Virus record (IMG/VR): IMGVR_UViG_3300025289_000025
Location: 26,297-90,296 of that record
DNA: 64,000 bases
Source of the DNA: a virus
Reading direction: 5' to 3' (one strand)
The notes beneath the pieces are model-generated. The model saw nothing but the letters and a program-made list of their open reading frames with translations. It was not told the origin of the DNA and did not search any database. The position numbers were made by a program, and so were the translations under genes. Below are positions 49,077 through 57,134 of the stretch, one piece after another (position 1 is the first letter of the stretch; each line of letters opens with the position of its first letter).

Positions 49077-49907
49077 CTATTGATCGTTTTCTTCTTCGTT
49101 CAGAAGACAGAATATTGAAAATCCCCCTTCCTTATCATTTATTATTTTATTCTTATCCGACTCTTTCTGATTTAGCCACCATTTCATCATTTCTTCTCCA
49201 GTTTCCCATTTAGAAAAACCAGAGGTTACTTTCAATCCGTCTATATTTCTTTTATCTATACATCTTTGAAAAGCCCTAATATACGCTTCTCTATATTTTG
49301 GCCATCTTTCCCCATCTCTTATCATTTGCTTAGTAGTCTGTAATGGGCACATAATGCAACCTAATCTTTTAAATCCTTCATCATATAATTTACAATACGA
49401 TAAATTGTTGAATTTTATATAACTCCAAACGTTGCCAATAGACCAATCAATAATAGGATGTAGATATCTTTTACTATGATCTCGTCTACAAATTTCTACC
49501 ATTCCTCTTTTGGATCTTTTATTTGATTCTTGTGCCCTAATTCCAGTCATCACTAATCTGTCGGACCCCCCCCCTCTCTCCTTCAGATATCCACAACAAT
49601 ATCGTACTACTCTGGTAGGAGGCATTCTTTTCTTTACTATTAAGCCCCACATACTTATTTCGGGGTACGATATATGAACTTCAGGGTGTTGATCACGAAT
49701 AAACTTAACCAATTCAGGGGGATCCACCGTAGTTAAATTATAATGGGCATCAAATTTAACTTTTGCTCTTTTAACTAAATCCAATATCACCACAGAATCT
49801 TTTCCACCAGAAAATGCGATGTAGTACCCATCAGGAGGTTCAAAATTCTGAATTCTTGCTATCGAGATATCAGATAATTTACCCCAAATATTTTCTGGTT
49901 CGTTCAT
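49077..49907 (-). CDS. PAPS reductase-family protein
   Basis: 276 residues. The P-loop AFSGGKDSVVILDL (SGGKDS) marks the PP-loop ATP pyrophosphatase/PAPS reductase family, with RVVRYCCGYLKERGG, LGCIMCPLQTTKQM and a W-x-x-Y-I-K-F segment. Phages often carry such genes; activities range from sulfate activation to sulfur transfer onto nucleic acids, and which applies is not visible here. The four Cys in C-C-G and C-I-M-C could bind a cluster. Confidence 0.75.
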   Translation of the reverse strand: MNEPENIWGKLSDISIARIQNFEPPDGYYIAFSGGKDSVVILDLVKRAKVKFDAHYNLTTVDPPELVKFIRDQHPEVHISYPEISMWGLIVKKRMPPTRVVRYCCGYLKERGGGSDRLVMTGIRAQESNKRSKRGMVEICRRDHSKRYLHPIIDWSIGNVWSYIKFNNLSYCKLYDEGFKRLGCIMCPLQTTKQMIRDGERWPKYREAYIRAFQRCIDKRNIDGLKVTSGFSKWETGEEMMKWWLNQKESDKNKIINDKEGGFSIFCLLNEEENDQ

Positions 49908-49913
49908 TATAAT

Positions 49914-51311
49914 TTATCCTCTATCTTTTTGATATGGATGTATTCCCTTACTAGAAAAACTTTCTGGTTCAATTCTTCCTTTTTTATGTAGGTATTGGGG
50001 CAGAACAATACTAAACGAATGATCAGAACAAACACGGCCTATTTGCATTTTATCCATTTTCCAATGATCTATTAAGGCGTTTATGAAAATTTCCACCCAT
50101 TCACGAGGCCCCGTTAACAAATTTAATCTAGGATTCAATTGTCTTGGAATATCAAATAAACGATTGGCTCCTCTAATAAATTGATTTTCTTCTAGTCGAG
50201 TAAGTTTCTTAGGAATTCCCAATAAAACTTTATCAATATAGATTTCTTTTAACCAAATTGTGGTTTGGGGGTTCTTTTCTTTTTCACTCTTTACAACGGA
50301 GGTGACTGGTTTGGGTTCATTTTCCAAACAATACAAAAATTGACTCTTAATCAATGAAGCAAAACGATTATAAAAAAAAGTAGCTAATCCCAAGTTTTTA
50401 AAAAATGATTTATTTATGGGTTGATAATCCAAATTAGTAGCCATTAATTTATATTTATCTATCCCTGAAATTATTTCTTCTTTTGAATACTTCTTATTAT
50501 CAGTTAAACCCTCTCCTATAAAAAATTCCCCGTCCAATACTTTTTCTATAGTAGAAACTATATTTAAAAATGTTTTTGTGGGAAAACCATATCCTTGTCC
50601 ATTGATTGGAGGAATGTGATGATGGGGTAATCCGGGGGAACTATTCCAATAATTAATAATATCTAACGTTTCTTTTCTATATTGTTGACGGGGGGGTTTT
50701 TCAAAAACAATCGGAGAATTTATTTTTCTTTTGATTAAAGAGAGGGTTGAATTTAGACTTAAACCATTCATACCGGTTTCACCCGCTTCTGGTGAAACCG
50801 AGGAGTCTTTATGAGAGAAAGAACGAAGTTCTTTCGAACTTAAAGACTCTGGTTCTTTAGATTTTAGATTTAGATCTTTTAGTTCTTTACTAGGACCGGA
50901 AAACCTTTCCGCTCCAGACCGGAAATCATTTTCCGGTCCATAGGTTAATTTTTTACACTCGGTATAAGATATATTCATTTTGATTTGATCCTCGAAGAAA
51001 GGGTGCCAAGGAAATACATAATTATTATGAAAATGTTTTACTCTCTCTATCCCCGTAGGAGCTATTAATATAATGAAACCCCCACTCTCTAGTTCTTTAA
51101 GAATATTTCTAATTTGTCGTTCTGATATTCCTAATTCTCTTGATAAAGTATTTTGTGACGGGTAACAAAATCCTTTTTCCCCCGCATATCTAGCTAGTTG
51201 GCCGTAGCAAAGTTTAGCGGAGGAAGATAAATCAGGATTTCTGGAAATGGCATAGGGGATTTTAACTCCATCAAAAGTTATATTAGGATTGAAAAGTTCC
51301 CCAATTTTCAT
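49914..51311 (-). CDS. Replication initiator-like protein (HTH, lambda O / DnaD-like layout)
   Basis: 465 residues. A winged helix near the N-terminus (SSSAKLCYGQLARYAG, YPSQNTLSRELGISERQIRN, ILKELESGGFI) is followed by a low-complexity linker (residues about 120-215) and a C-terminal helical domain. In lambda O-type initiators the origin lies inside the gene; here the linker DNA holds a cluster of palindromes (50774-50939). It lies just before the helicase and primase genes in the same block. The C-terminal half would recruit the helicase (inference). Confidence 0.6.
   Translation of the reverse strand: MKIGELFNPNITFDGVKIPYAISRNPDLSSSAKLCYGQLARYAGEKGFCYPSQNTLSRELGISERQIRNILKELESGGFIILIAPTGIERVKHFHNNYVFPWHPFFEDQIKMNISYTECKKLTYGPENDFRSGAERFSGPSKELKDLNLKSKEPESLSSKELRSFSHKDSSVSPEAGETGMNGLSLNSTLSLIKRKINSPIVFEKPPRQQYRKETLDIINYWNSSPGLPHHHIPPINGQGYGFPTKTFLNIVSTIEKVLDGEFFIGEGLTDNKKYSKEEIISGIDKYKLMATNLDYQPINKSFFKNLGLATFFYNRFASLIKSQFLYCLENEPKPVTSVVKSEKEKNPQTTIWLKEIYIDKVLLGIPKKLTRLEENQFIRGANRLFDIPRQLNPRLNLLTGPREWVEIFINALIDHWKMDKMQIGRVCSDHSFSIVLPQYLHKKGRIEPESFSSKGIHPYQKDRG
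50774..50939. other. Candidate replication origin: palindrome and direct-repeat cluster inside the initiator gene
   Basis: In 166 bases there are several perfect inverted repeats: CGGTTTCACC/GGTGAAACCG (50774-50800), AAAGAAC/GTTCTTT (50818-50834), CGGAAA/TTTCCG (50897-50911), ACCGGAAA/TTTCCGGT (50918-50937), and an outer pair GGACCGGAAAA/TTTTCCGGTCC (50893-50903 with 50929-50939). An (A/G)GTTCTTT direct repeat occurs at 50827, 50851 and 50881, with an AT-rich stretch 50856-50888 between. They fall in the low-complexity linker of the initiator. Confidence 0.5.
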
Positions 51312-51386
51312 TTATTTTCCCCCTAGTAGAGATCGTTTATATTTTTATTATATATTTTTATTTGTTTATAGATTAAATTTTTTAAT

Positions 51387-51755
51387 CTACGGTTCTTTTG
51401 TTTTTAATAAGAATTTTTCTAAATAATCAAAATTTATTGAATATTTATTTTTTGGGGGAAACCCTATTCTTTTTACAGATAAAATTCCCACGTTTATTAG
51501 TTTTCTGGTTGCTATTTTTTGTTTATATGGGCTTAACCCAGTTCTTTTTTTTATAAATTTTCTGCCTACGAAAAAAGATTCCCCCAGTAAAATGCGTTGA
51601 TCGTTTTCTAAAAGAAATTGATAACTTATTAGCTCTGAAAGAAAAAAGGAGGTGTCCCAACCTAAATTTTTTCCTACGGAAATATTTAAACCTATGTTAT
51701 TTTTATTATTTTTATCTACTACGTAATTTTGGATAATACTTTTAAAGTTACTCAT
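51387..51755 (-). CDS. Small winged-helix replication-associated protein (putative)
   Basis: 122 residues from ATG 51755, which overlaps the helicase stop. Residues about 60-105 read like a winged helix of replication initiators (ESFFVGRKFIKKRTGLSP, TRKLINVGILSVKRIG). It lies between the helicase and the initiator. It could help loading or regulate the block. The AT-rich spacer 51312-51386 after it holds no gene. Confidence 0.5.
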   Translation of the reverse strand: MSNFKSIIQNYVVDKNNKNNIGLNISVGKNLGWDTSFFLSELISYQFLLENDQRILLGESFFVGRKFIKKRTGLSPYKQKIATRKLINVGILSVKRIGFPPKNKYSINFDYLEKFLLKTKEP

Positions 51756-53319
51756 CTTTCTTTTTCTCCCCACTTTTATTTCCATCATAAAATATAATTT
51801 CTGTATCCAAAACGGGCATTCCTGTTTCCAGTTGTTGTAAAGCCATTACTTGTCGTCTTTTATTGAAATGTTTCCATCTATGTTCGATAACCCCCATTCT
51901 CCATACTCCCCTCTCTTTTTCGTCGGGTGTTTGATCTAATGTCATCATAATATCAACGTGTGCAAGGATATAAGCATTTACTCCGATATCCCCCTCATCT
52001 TGCATATCTTTTTTAAGCGCCGATCTGCCTACCCCCAATGATTGCGCCCCGGTTACTACTAAGGCTGATCTAGTTTGGGCTAATCTTTTATGGGCTTTAA
52101 ATACGTCATCCACTTCGTGTCTAGGATCATTATATTTTTGTTCTGGTCGTATAATGGAGGCATAGTCTGTAATAATGACGTCAGGAATAAAACCCTCTAC
52201 CATTTCTAATTCATCCAGGCTTTCTTCTACGTCAGCCATGGTAGCTGAATAAGCGGGGAAACTAATGATTCTTAATAAGTTTTTTCCAAACATCTTCTGA
52301 AACTTTTTAATCTCTTTACGGGTATTAGGCAACGTTAATTTAGGCCGATCTGCCGTGAAGAACCACGTTGTAGCCAAGAAATTGCCCCCTCCGGGTATCG
52401 ACCTACAGGCCGTACAGGGTTTATATTGTCCGGGGGCTTTAGGGTCGAATTTAGGGGGCCGATTTTCTCTATTCATCCTTTGGACGTTATTGCAAGAGTT
52501 ATCTTGATTATTTAAACAATCGAAGCAAGGGAAAATATATTCTTGATTTTCTTCTCCTTCCCCCATAACACCAAGTTGTTTATATATTCTGACGGCTTGG
52601 TGTTTATCTTTCATTTCGAAGGACATGTAAACTACTCTTTTTCTAGATAACATAGCATCGAATGCAAAATCTTGTAACGAAAAACTTTTTCCACGTTTCA
52701 TTGGCCCCATTACAGCTACCAACCATCCTCTATATAAATCACCTAATAAATCTCCTAACTTGCCTTTCATTCTAAATAACGGAATGTCTTTTTCTTCGAA
52801 AACTGAATTTAAAAAAGTAGAGTCATCTAATGGTTTGGACCAATTATACGAAATAGCATCAACTATCTTTTTATGGTTTTCGTAGAATTTTTCTGCTTCT
52901 TCGTTCTTTCCAATATCTAACAGAGAATTAATCCCCTCAGCAACCCTCCGTAAATGACGGGTTTTTAAATATTCCCTCCCTTTATCAATAATAAAATCTT
53001 CATTGATTCCGTCAGGGCCTCCTTCTGATAAATATTCTTCTGATAGTTTAGTCAGGAATAATCCAACCTCTTCATCTAATCCCTGTTTGAGTTTCCCTTT
53101 TTCTGTTTCATATAAATCTTTGATATGCTTCTTTGGAGCTACTTTATATTTATCATAATATTCAATAACCCATCTAATTATGTTTTTGCTGACTTCCAAC
53201 TCGAAAATATTTGGGTCGGAAAATGGTAGAAGGTGTGCAGCAATCTTATCGGATATGATTATACCCGTAAGTATCCTTTTTTCGACCCCCCTGTCGGAAT
53301 GGTGAATCCGTCTGAGCAT
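51748..53319 (-). CDS. DnaB-like replicative helicase with zinc-type insertion
   Basis: 523 residues. Walker A is MGPMKRGKSFS at residues 205-212, with R-G-K-S instead of the common S-G-K-T. Later motifs are VVYMSFEMKDKH, DVIITDYASII (Walker B) and SALVVTGAQSL. Between residues about 262 and 320 there is an extra segment with six Cys (FPCFDCLNNQDNSC, YKPCTACRS), which is not part of canonical DnaB and probably binds zinc. It unwinds DNA at the fork with the primase encoded upstream. Confidence 0.85.
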   Translation of the reverse strand: MLRRIHHSDRGVEKRILTGIIISDKIAAHLLPFSDPNIFELEVSKNIIRWVIEYYDKYKVAPKKHIKDLYETEKGKLKQGLDEEVGLFLTKLSEEYLSEGGPDGINEDFIIDKGREYLKTRHLRRVAEGINSLLDIGKNEEAEKFYENHKKIVDAISYNWSKPLDDSTFLNSVFEEKDIPLFRMKGKLGDLLGDLYRGWLVAVMGPMKRGKSFSLQDFAFDAMLSRKRVVYMSFEMKDKHQAVRIYKQLGVMGEGEENQEYIFPCFDCLNNQDNSCNNVQRMNRENRPPKFDPKAPGQYKPCTACRSIPGGGNFLATTWFFTADRPKLTLPNTRKEIKKFQKMFGKNLLRIISFPAYSATMADVEESLDELEMVEGFIPDVIITDYASIIRPEQKYNDPRHEVDDVFKAHKRLAQTRSALVVTGAQSLGVGRSALKKDMQDEGDIGVNAYILAHVDIMMTLDQTPDEKERGVWRMGVIEHRWKHFNKRRQVMALQQLETGMPVLDTEIIFYDGNKSGEKKKDE

Positions 53320-53325
53320 GTAAAA

Positions 53326-53580
53326 CTACTTTTTTTGGACTACATTTATATTGATGGAAAACTCTTCGTGATTTGGAATGCGAAGGAATCCTCCCGTGCT
53401 GGCGACCGTGATACTTTTTCCAGATTTGGATTCCCCAAATTCTTTATTTAAGTCTATTTCTAGGACCAAAATCCCTTCGTCTTGAACAGCCATTATTATA
53501 TTTTTTACTTTATTTTTCCCCTCCAACTCTGCAATTCTAGCTTCTAAATCTTGAATAGTTTTATCAGTTTTTTTGTCCAT
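53326..53580 (-). CDS. Small hypothetical protein with N-terminal coiled coil
   Basis: 84 residues. A short coiled coil (TIQDLEARIAELEGKNK) precedes a strand-rich domain (GILVLEIDLNKEFGES, GFLRIPNHEEFSININV). It lies 6 bases before the helicase gene. No family recognised. Confidence 0.5.
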   Translation of the reverse strand: MDKKTDKTIQDLEARIAELEGKNKVKNIIMAVQDEGILVLEIDLNKEFGESKSGKSITVASTGGFLRIPNHEEFSININVVQKK

Positions 53581-54274
53581 TTCTATTCCCCCCCGTTTTA
53601 TATGGTTGAATTACACTAGGATCTTTAGTAATATTCCAATGATTTCCCTCATTCCACAGACTTAACTGCGGGAAAAATACTATATTCTCTATTCTCTTCC
53701 AAGTAAACCATAAAATAACTTGTAATTGATTAGGCAATAATTTATGTTTTTTAGCTACTTTGAAAAATGCTTCGGCCATTTCATTGTATCTTTTCAGGGA
53801 AGACACTAATTTCAATTCCGCTACTTCTTTCATTCGATATCGTCTACCAGAATAAATAGAACACATGTGTCCGTCAAGTGTTATATATTTAGGATTTTTG
53901 GGGTATAGAATATTCAAGTAAAAATTTCTAGTTTTCACTCCGTCCGTTTCTGCTAAGAAATCTTTATTTCCCACTAAAAAATCATACGCTCTATTTCTGC
54001 ATTGATTGTAGGTAGATACAGTGATTTCTTTTGGGGATATTTTTTTATTGGCCCCAATCATAATACTGACTAGAGATCGTAAATTTCCTTGGTAATCATT
54101 ATTTGGGGATAGAGCAACGAAAGTGGCGACTGTTTGACAGAATCCAAATTCATAGTAATCGGCTATGCTTTTTAGCATTTTGTTATATCTTGCGTAGGCA
54201 ACTTTTCCTTCTTCAATATCGATGGAATCTGCTAGAGCAAATACTTTTTCTATGTTGGTTATTTTGGTTTTCAT
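53564..54274 (-). CDS. Conserved phage protein, possibly DNA-glycosylase-related
   Basis: 236 residues. The pattern YARYNKMLKSIADYY, FVALSPNNDYQGNLRS, DGVKTRNFYLNI and YITLDGHMCSIYSGRRY is that of a widespread uncharacterised phage family, whose layout has been compared with helix-hairpin-helix glycosylases. I recognise the pattern but not a proven function. It overlaps the primase by 4 bases and the 84-residue gene by 17. Confidence 0.5.
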   Translation of the reverse strand: MKTKITNIEKVFALADSIDIEEGKVAYARYNKMLKSIADYYEFGFCQTVATFVALSPNNDYQGNLRSLVSIMIGANKKISPKEITVSTYNQCRNRAYDFLVGNKDFLAETDGVKTRNFYLNILYPKNPKYITLDGHMCSIYSGRRYRMKEVAELKLVSSLKRYNEMAEAFFKVAKKHKLLPNQLQVILWFTWKRIENIVFFPQLSLWNEGNHWNITKDPSVIQPYKTGGNRNGQKN

Positions 54275-55200
54275 CGTAACGATCCCATCAACTCTTTCCC
54301 CTGCTCCACCGTTAATTCTCCGGGATCTTTCACATTATTTAGCATAACTATCTCGCAGGGGCACCACCATATCATCCTTGCCAAGCGGTTAGCGGATTTC
54401 TGAGCTTCTATTTCACTATCGTACAGTATGGTTACATTCTGGGGATTTAGTTCCCTCAGTAGAGTAACTTGTCGGTCAGTCCACGCCGTTCCGTAAGTGG
54501 CTACGGAGCCGGCACCACACTTCAATTGATCAATAGGCCCCTCTACAACCAGAAGGTTACTCCCTGGGGGGGCTTCGTCAAATCCATACAGTGTGTTTTT
54601 TGCTGGTAAAATGCTCTTTTCCTCCTCAAGATTTCTATATTTTATTTCTGACCTCCCCGTTACATCTCGACCCACCCAAGTCACTAATCGTCCTCGAAGT
54701 GTTATTGGGAGAATTAAACGAAATTTAAAATGACCTACGTGCCCACCATAATAAAATTCTCTACTTCTTATGAACACTTCTGGATCAAATCCTCTTTTGA
54801 CCAAGAATTTTATTACTATATCAGGAACAATCGGCCAAGATAATTTTATAAAATTTTTAGGTATTTTTAAATGAGATATCTTAGAATTAGATTCTTCTGG
54901 AAGATTGAATAATCCCATCCGGTTAAAGTCTTGATACTTCTCAATCACTTCTAAAGTTTCAGAAAAAGTGACGTGGTTCTCTATTGCTTTTACCAGTTTA
55001 GCGATACTCCCTTTTTTCCCGCACTTCCAACAGGAGACAAAATTTGAGTTGATATTCACTCCCAAGTGTTCCCCCGAATCCGAACACCACAGACACGAAA
55101 TACCAATCCATCCTCGATCCATTCTCTCAGAATTGAAAGATATTCCTTTATCGTTCAGATAGGATACTACATCAAACAGGGCTATGGTTAAATCATTCAT
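54271..55200 (-). CDS. DnaG-type primase (zinc ribbon + TOPRIM)
   Basis: 309 residues from ATG 55200, which overlaps the upstream stop; the frame can be extended to 55281 inside that gene. A zinc ribbon with CLWCSDSGEH and CWKCGKKG is near residues 34-65. The TOPRIM domain has NLLVVEGPIDQLK (Glu), GTAWTDRQV and VTILYDSEIEAQKSANRL (D-x-E, against D-x-D in most DnaG). It makes primers at the fork for the helicase-coupled replisome. Confidence 0.82.
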   Translation of the reverse strand: MNDLTIALFDVVSYLNDKGISFNSERMDRGWIGISCLWCSDSGEHLGVNINSNFVSCWKCGKKGSIAKLVKAIENHVTFSETLEVIEKYQDFNRMGLFNLPEESNSKISHLKIPKNFIKLSWPIVPDIVIKFLVKRGFDPEVFIRSREFYYGGHVGHFKFRLILPITLRGRLVTWVGRDVTGRSEIKYRNLEEEKSILPAKNTLYGFDEAPPGSNLLVVEGPIDQLKCGAGSVATYGTAWTDRQVTLLRELNPQNVTILYDSEIEAQKSANRLARMIWWCPCEIVMLNNVKDPGELTVEQGKELMGSLR

Positions 55201-55717
55201 TACTGTCTCTTGTTGGAATAAATTGACTAACTTTGAATTTATATCCTCCCCATATAAGGGAGACAATTTTTCCTTTTTCATCTCTTTTTATGTTTATAGC
55301 TATTAGATGATTAGCAGCCATTATTTCTGCTTCTGGCTCATTTACTATGAATTCCCCTATATTATTTATTCCATCTATTTTAGCTAATATTTTTTTCTCA
55401 ATATTAGAAAATTCAGGGTCTAATATTTCAAATGCCACTTTGGCCATGGCATCTGATATTATTTTTGCTCTTTCCCTTTTCATCCAATCCTTAGTAGTAA
55501 TTTCTTTGGCTCCATATTCTACTGCTAATTTTCTCTTAGATGGAGTGAGATCATAATGAGGGTGTTTGCTATTATGAATCCACTCTTTTTTCATTCCTAT
55601 CTTATTTGCAAAGATATGTAGTTCTTCTAAATCTCCGTCAGTGAACATATGGCAATTTGCAGTTTCTTTCCCCCAAACTACCCAATCATATTCTTTTAAT
55701 TCATCGACGTAGATCAT
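55193..55717 (-). CDS. Hypothetical protein upstream of primase
   Basis: 174 residues, starting MIYVDELKEYDWVVWGKETA with CHMFTDGDLEELHIFANKIG and HSKHPHYDLTPSKRKLAVEY, a helical, His-rich N-terminal domain of a type seen in small phage proteins. The C-terminal half is charged and helical (KKILAKIDGINNIGEFIV). Overlaps both neighbours. Function unknown. Confidence 0.5.
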   Translation of the reverse strand: MIYVDELKEYDWVVWGKETANCHMFTDGDLEELHIFANKIGMKKEWIHNSKHPHYDLTPSKRKLAVEYGAKEITTKDWMKRERAKIISDAMAKVAFEILDPEFSNIEKKILAKIDGINNIGEFIVNEPEAEIMAANHLIAINIKRDEKGKIVSLIWGGYKFKVSQFIPTRDSNE

Positions 55718-56085
55718 TGTGTGTTTTTTTTGAAGGGGATCACTTTTCCCTCTTTTGGCATTTCTTTTGCTATTTCTGTAGGAGTTTCGGCAGAAGTTCC
55801 TATGGGGGGAAGTATTAAATCTATAATCATTTTTTTATCCCCCATTTCAAACTGTTCTCCATTTATTTGTGGTGCTCTTAATACCCAAGACATTTTAGAA
55901 CATTGTTCTGGGGAGAAAAAAATTATAGTAAAATCCATATTATACCAATCTGGTATTATGTTCGGGGTAAATTTTTCTATTCTAGCAAAAATAAAGTTTC
56001 CCCCAACACGCGTTATTTTTACTATAGAACCAACCTCAATGTTTCCTACTTTATTTATGTCCACGTTTTGTCCTATGATTTTCAC
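55714..56085 (-). CDS. Hypothetical protein
   Basis: 123 residues. Strand-rich N-terminus resembling a small beta barrel (VGSIVKITRVGGNFIFARIE) and a Lys/Glu C-terminus (IAKEMPKEGKVIPF). Overlaps the next gene by 4 bases. No family recognised. Confidence 0.5.
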   Translation of the reverse strand: MKIIGQNVDINKVGNIEVGSIVKITRVGGNFIFARIEKFTPNIIPDWYNMDFTIIFFSPEQCSKMSWVLRAPQINGEQFEMGDKKMIIDLILPPIGTSAETPTEIAKEMPKEGKVIPFKKNTQ

Positions 56086-56245
56086 ATAGTCTGCAATATC
56101 TATATAGTTGTTCAGCTTCGTTTCTATCTACGCTTGTTTTGTATCTTGGGTCTGCTCTTCGAAATGAAGGGCAATCTGCATTTGTATGAAACTTTACGTC
56201 TTTGATATAGGTCAATGGATGTCTAGCTACGAATACTTTTTCCAT
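56051..56245 (-). CDS. Small hypothetical protein with Cys/His metal-type residues
   Basis: 64 residues: FHTNADCPSFRRADPRY, then YRYCRLCENHRTKRGHK, suggesting one zinc site (H, C and C-x2-C). It overlaps the next gene by 35 bases. Unknown function. Confidence 0.5.
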   Translation of the reverse strand: MEKVFVARHPLTYIKDVKFHTNADCPSFRRADPRYKTSVDRNEAEQLYRYCRLCENHRTKRGHK

Positions 56246-56279
56246 TATTTTTCCTTTCTTTTTAACACTCTTTTTCTTA

Positions 56280-56600
56280 TTATGATATTGAATTAAGTTT
56301 TTCTTTGAATTCCTTTAGTACAGATTCAAATTCTTTTTTGCTGGATTTAAATTCTCCGGTGCCTAAAAAGTAATCGGCAGTACCATTCACTTTACGTTTG
56401 CTTATCTCCAATTCGTATAATGTACCGCCAGAAATATAACTATGGGATTTATGAAGTTCTATATGCATAGTTTCAGATTCTCTTTTAATATAGTGAATGG
56501 ATTCATAATCATCCTCGCTACAATCATGTTTTACATAAATGGGGAATTCTACGTCTACTGTAATTTCTTTTTCAATTTTAGTCTTCAATTTAATTTTCAT
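56280..56600 (-). CDS. Hypothetical protein, strand-rich
   Basis: 106 residues from ATG 56600 (GAGGGG just upstream, 4 bases after the previous stop). Amphipathic strands (MKIKLKTKIEKEITVDVEF, ETMHIELHKSHSYISGG) and a charged C-terminal helix (KKEFESVLKEFKEKLN). No family recognised. Confidence 0.5.
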   Translation of the reverse strand: MKIKLKTKIEKEITVDVEFPIYVKHDCSEDDYESIHYIKRESETMHIELHKSHSYISGGTLYELEISKRKVNGTADYFLGTGEFKSSKKEFESVLKEFKEKLNSIS

Positions 56601-56604
56601 TATT

Positions 56605-56868
56605 TTACCCCTCGAAATATTTAATGAGTGCGTCGGCATCTTGATAATAAGGTTCCTTTTGGTCATCGGTTAATTCGTCCCACCGAAGGGATCTTGTCTT
56701 ATCTGGATGAAGGTAGGACACTGTATGTTTGTAGATAAATTCAGATGCTAACTTACTCCGGTCTAGTTTGTTGCGGAAGGATTTGATATATTCTGGGGCG
56801 CATATTTGGCAATATGGTAATGCATTTTCAGCTTGTTCCGTTATAACGTGGTAGCATCCATATTTCAT
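56605..56868 (-). CDS. Small hypothetical protein sharing a domain with the 63.4-kb gene
   Basis: 87 residues. CYHVITEQAENALPYCQIC could bind metal. The C-terminal part (FRNKLDRSKLASEFIYKH ... YYQDADALIKYFEG) resembles FREKLDREKMAKVIHR ... YRRLADALIKYLTE of the gene at 63385-63645, so the two are paralogues in that module. Function unknown. Confidence 0.5.
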   Translation of the reverse strand: MKYGCYHVITEQAENALPYCQICAPEYIKSFRNKLDRSKLASEFIYKHTVSYLHPDKTRSLRWDELTDDQKEPYYQDADALIKYFEG

Positions 56869-56878
56869 CTTATCCTCC

Positions 56879-57037
56879 TCACCACGTTACTACATAATTT
56901 AGAGTAGCCGCAGCAAGCCAATATAGGGCCATTCTCCATTCTGATATCCCTTTGATAGCGTACCCAATAGAAGATCCTAATGCTAGTATTACCATAATGG
57001 TAGGTAATATTTTTTCTATGGGTATATTCATTGCCAT
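56879..57037 (-). CDS. Small membrane protein (52 aa)
   Basis: Frame from ATG 57037 (or 57031) to TGA 56879. Two short hydrophobic segments: ILPTIMVILALGSSIGYAI and MALYWLAAATLNYVV. A small holin-like topology is possible but unproven. The downstream gene starts 11 bases after it, with AGGAGG between. Confidence 0.45.
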   Translation of the reverse strand: MAMNIPIEKILPTIMVILALGSSIGYAIKGISEWRMALYWLAAATLNYVVTW

Positions 57038-57134
57038 CGTTTATCTCTATTAAATGGAATTATTATGCTCATCTTTTCCGACATAAATCTTCTTATTTAT
57101 TAAATTTGTAGTTTTATAAATAATATATGTTTTA

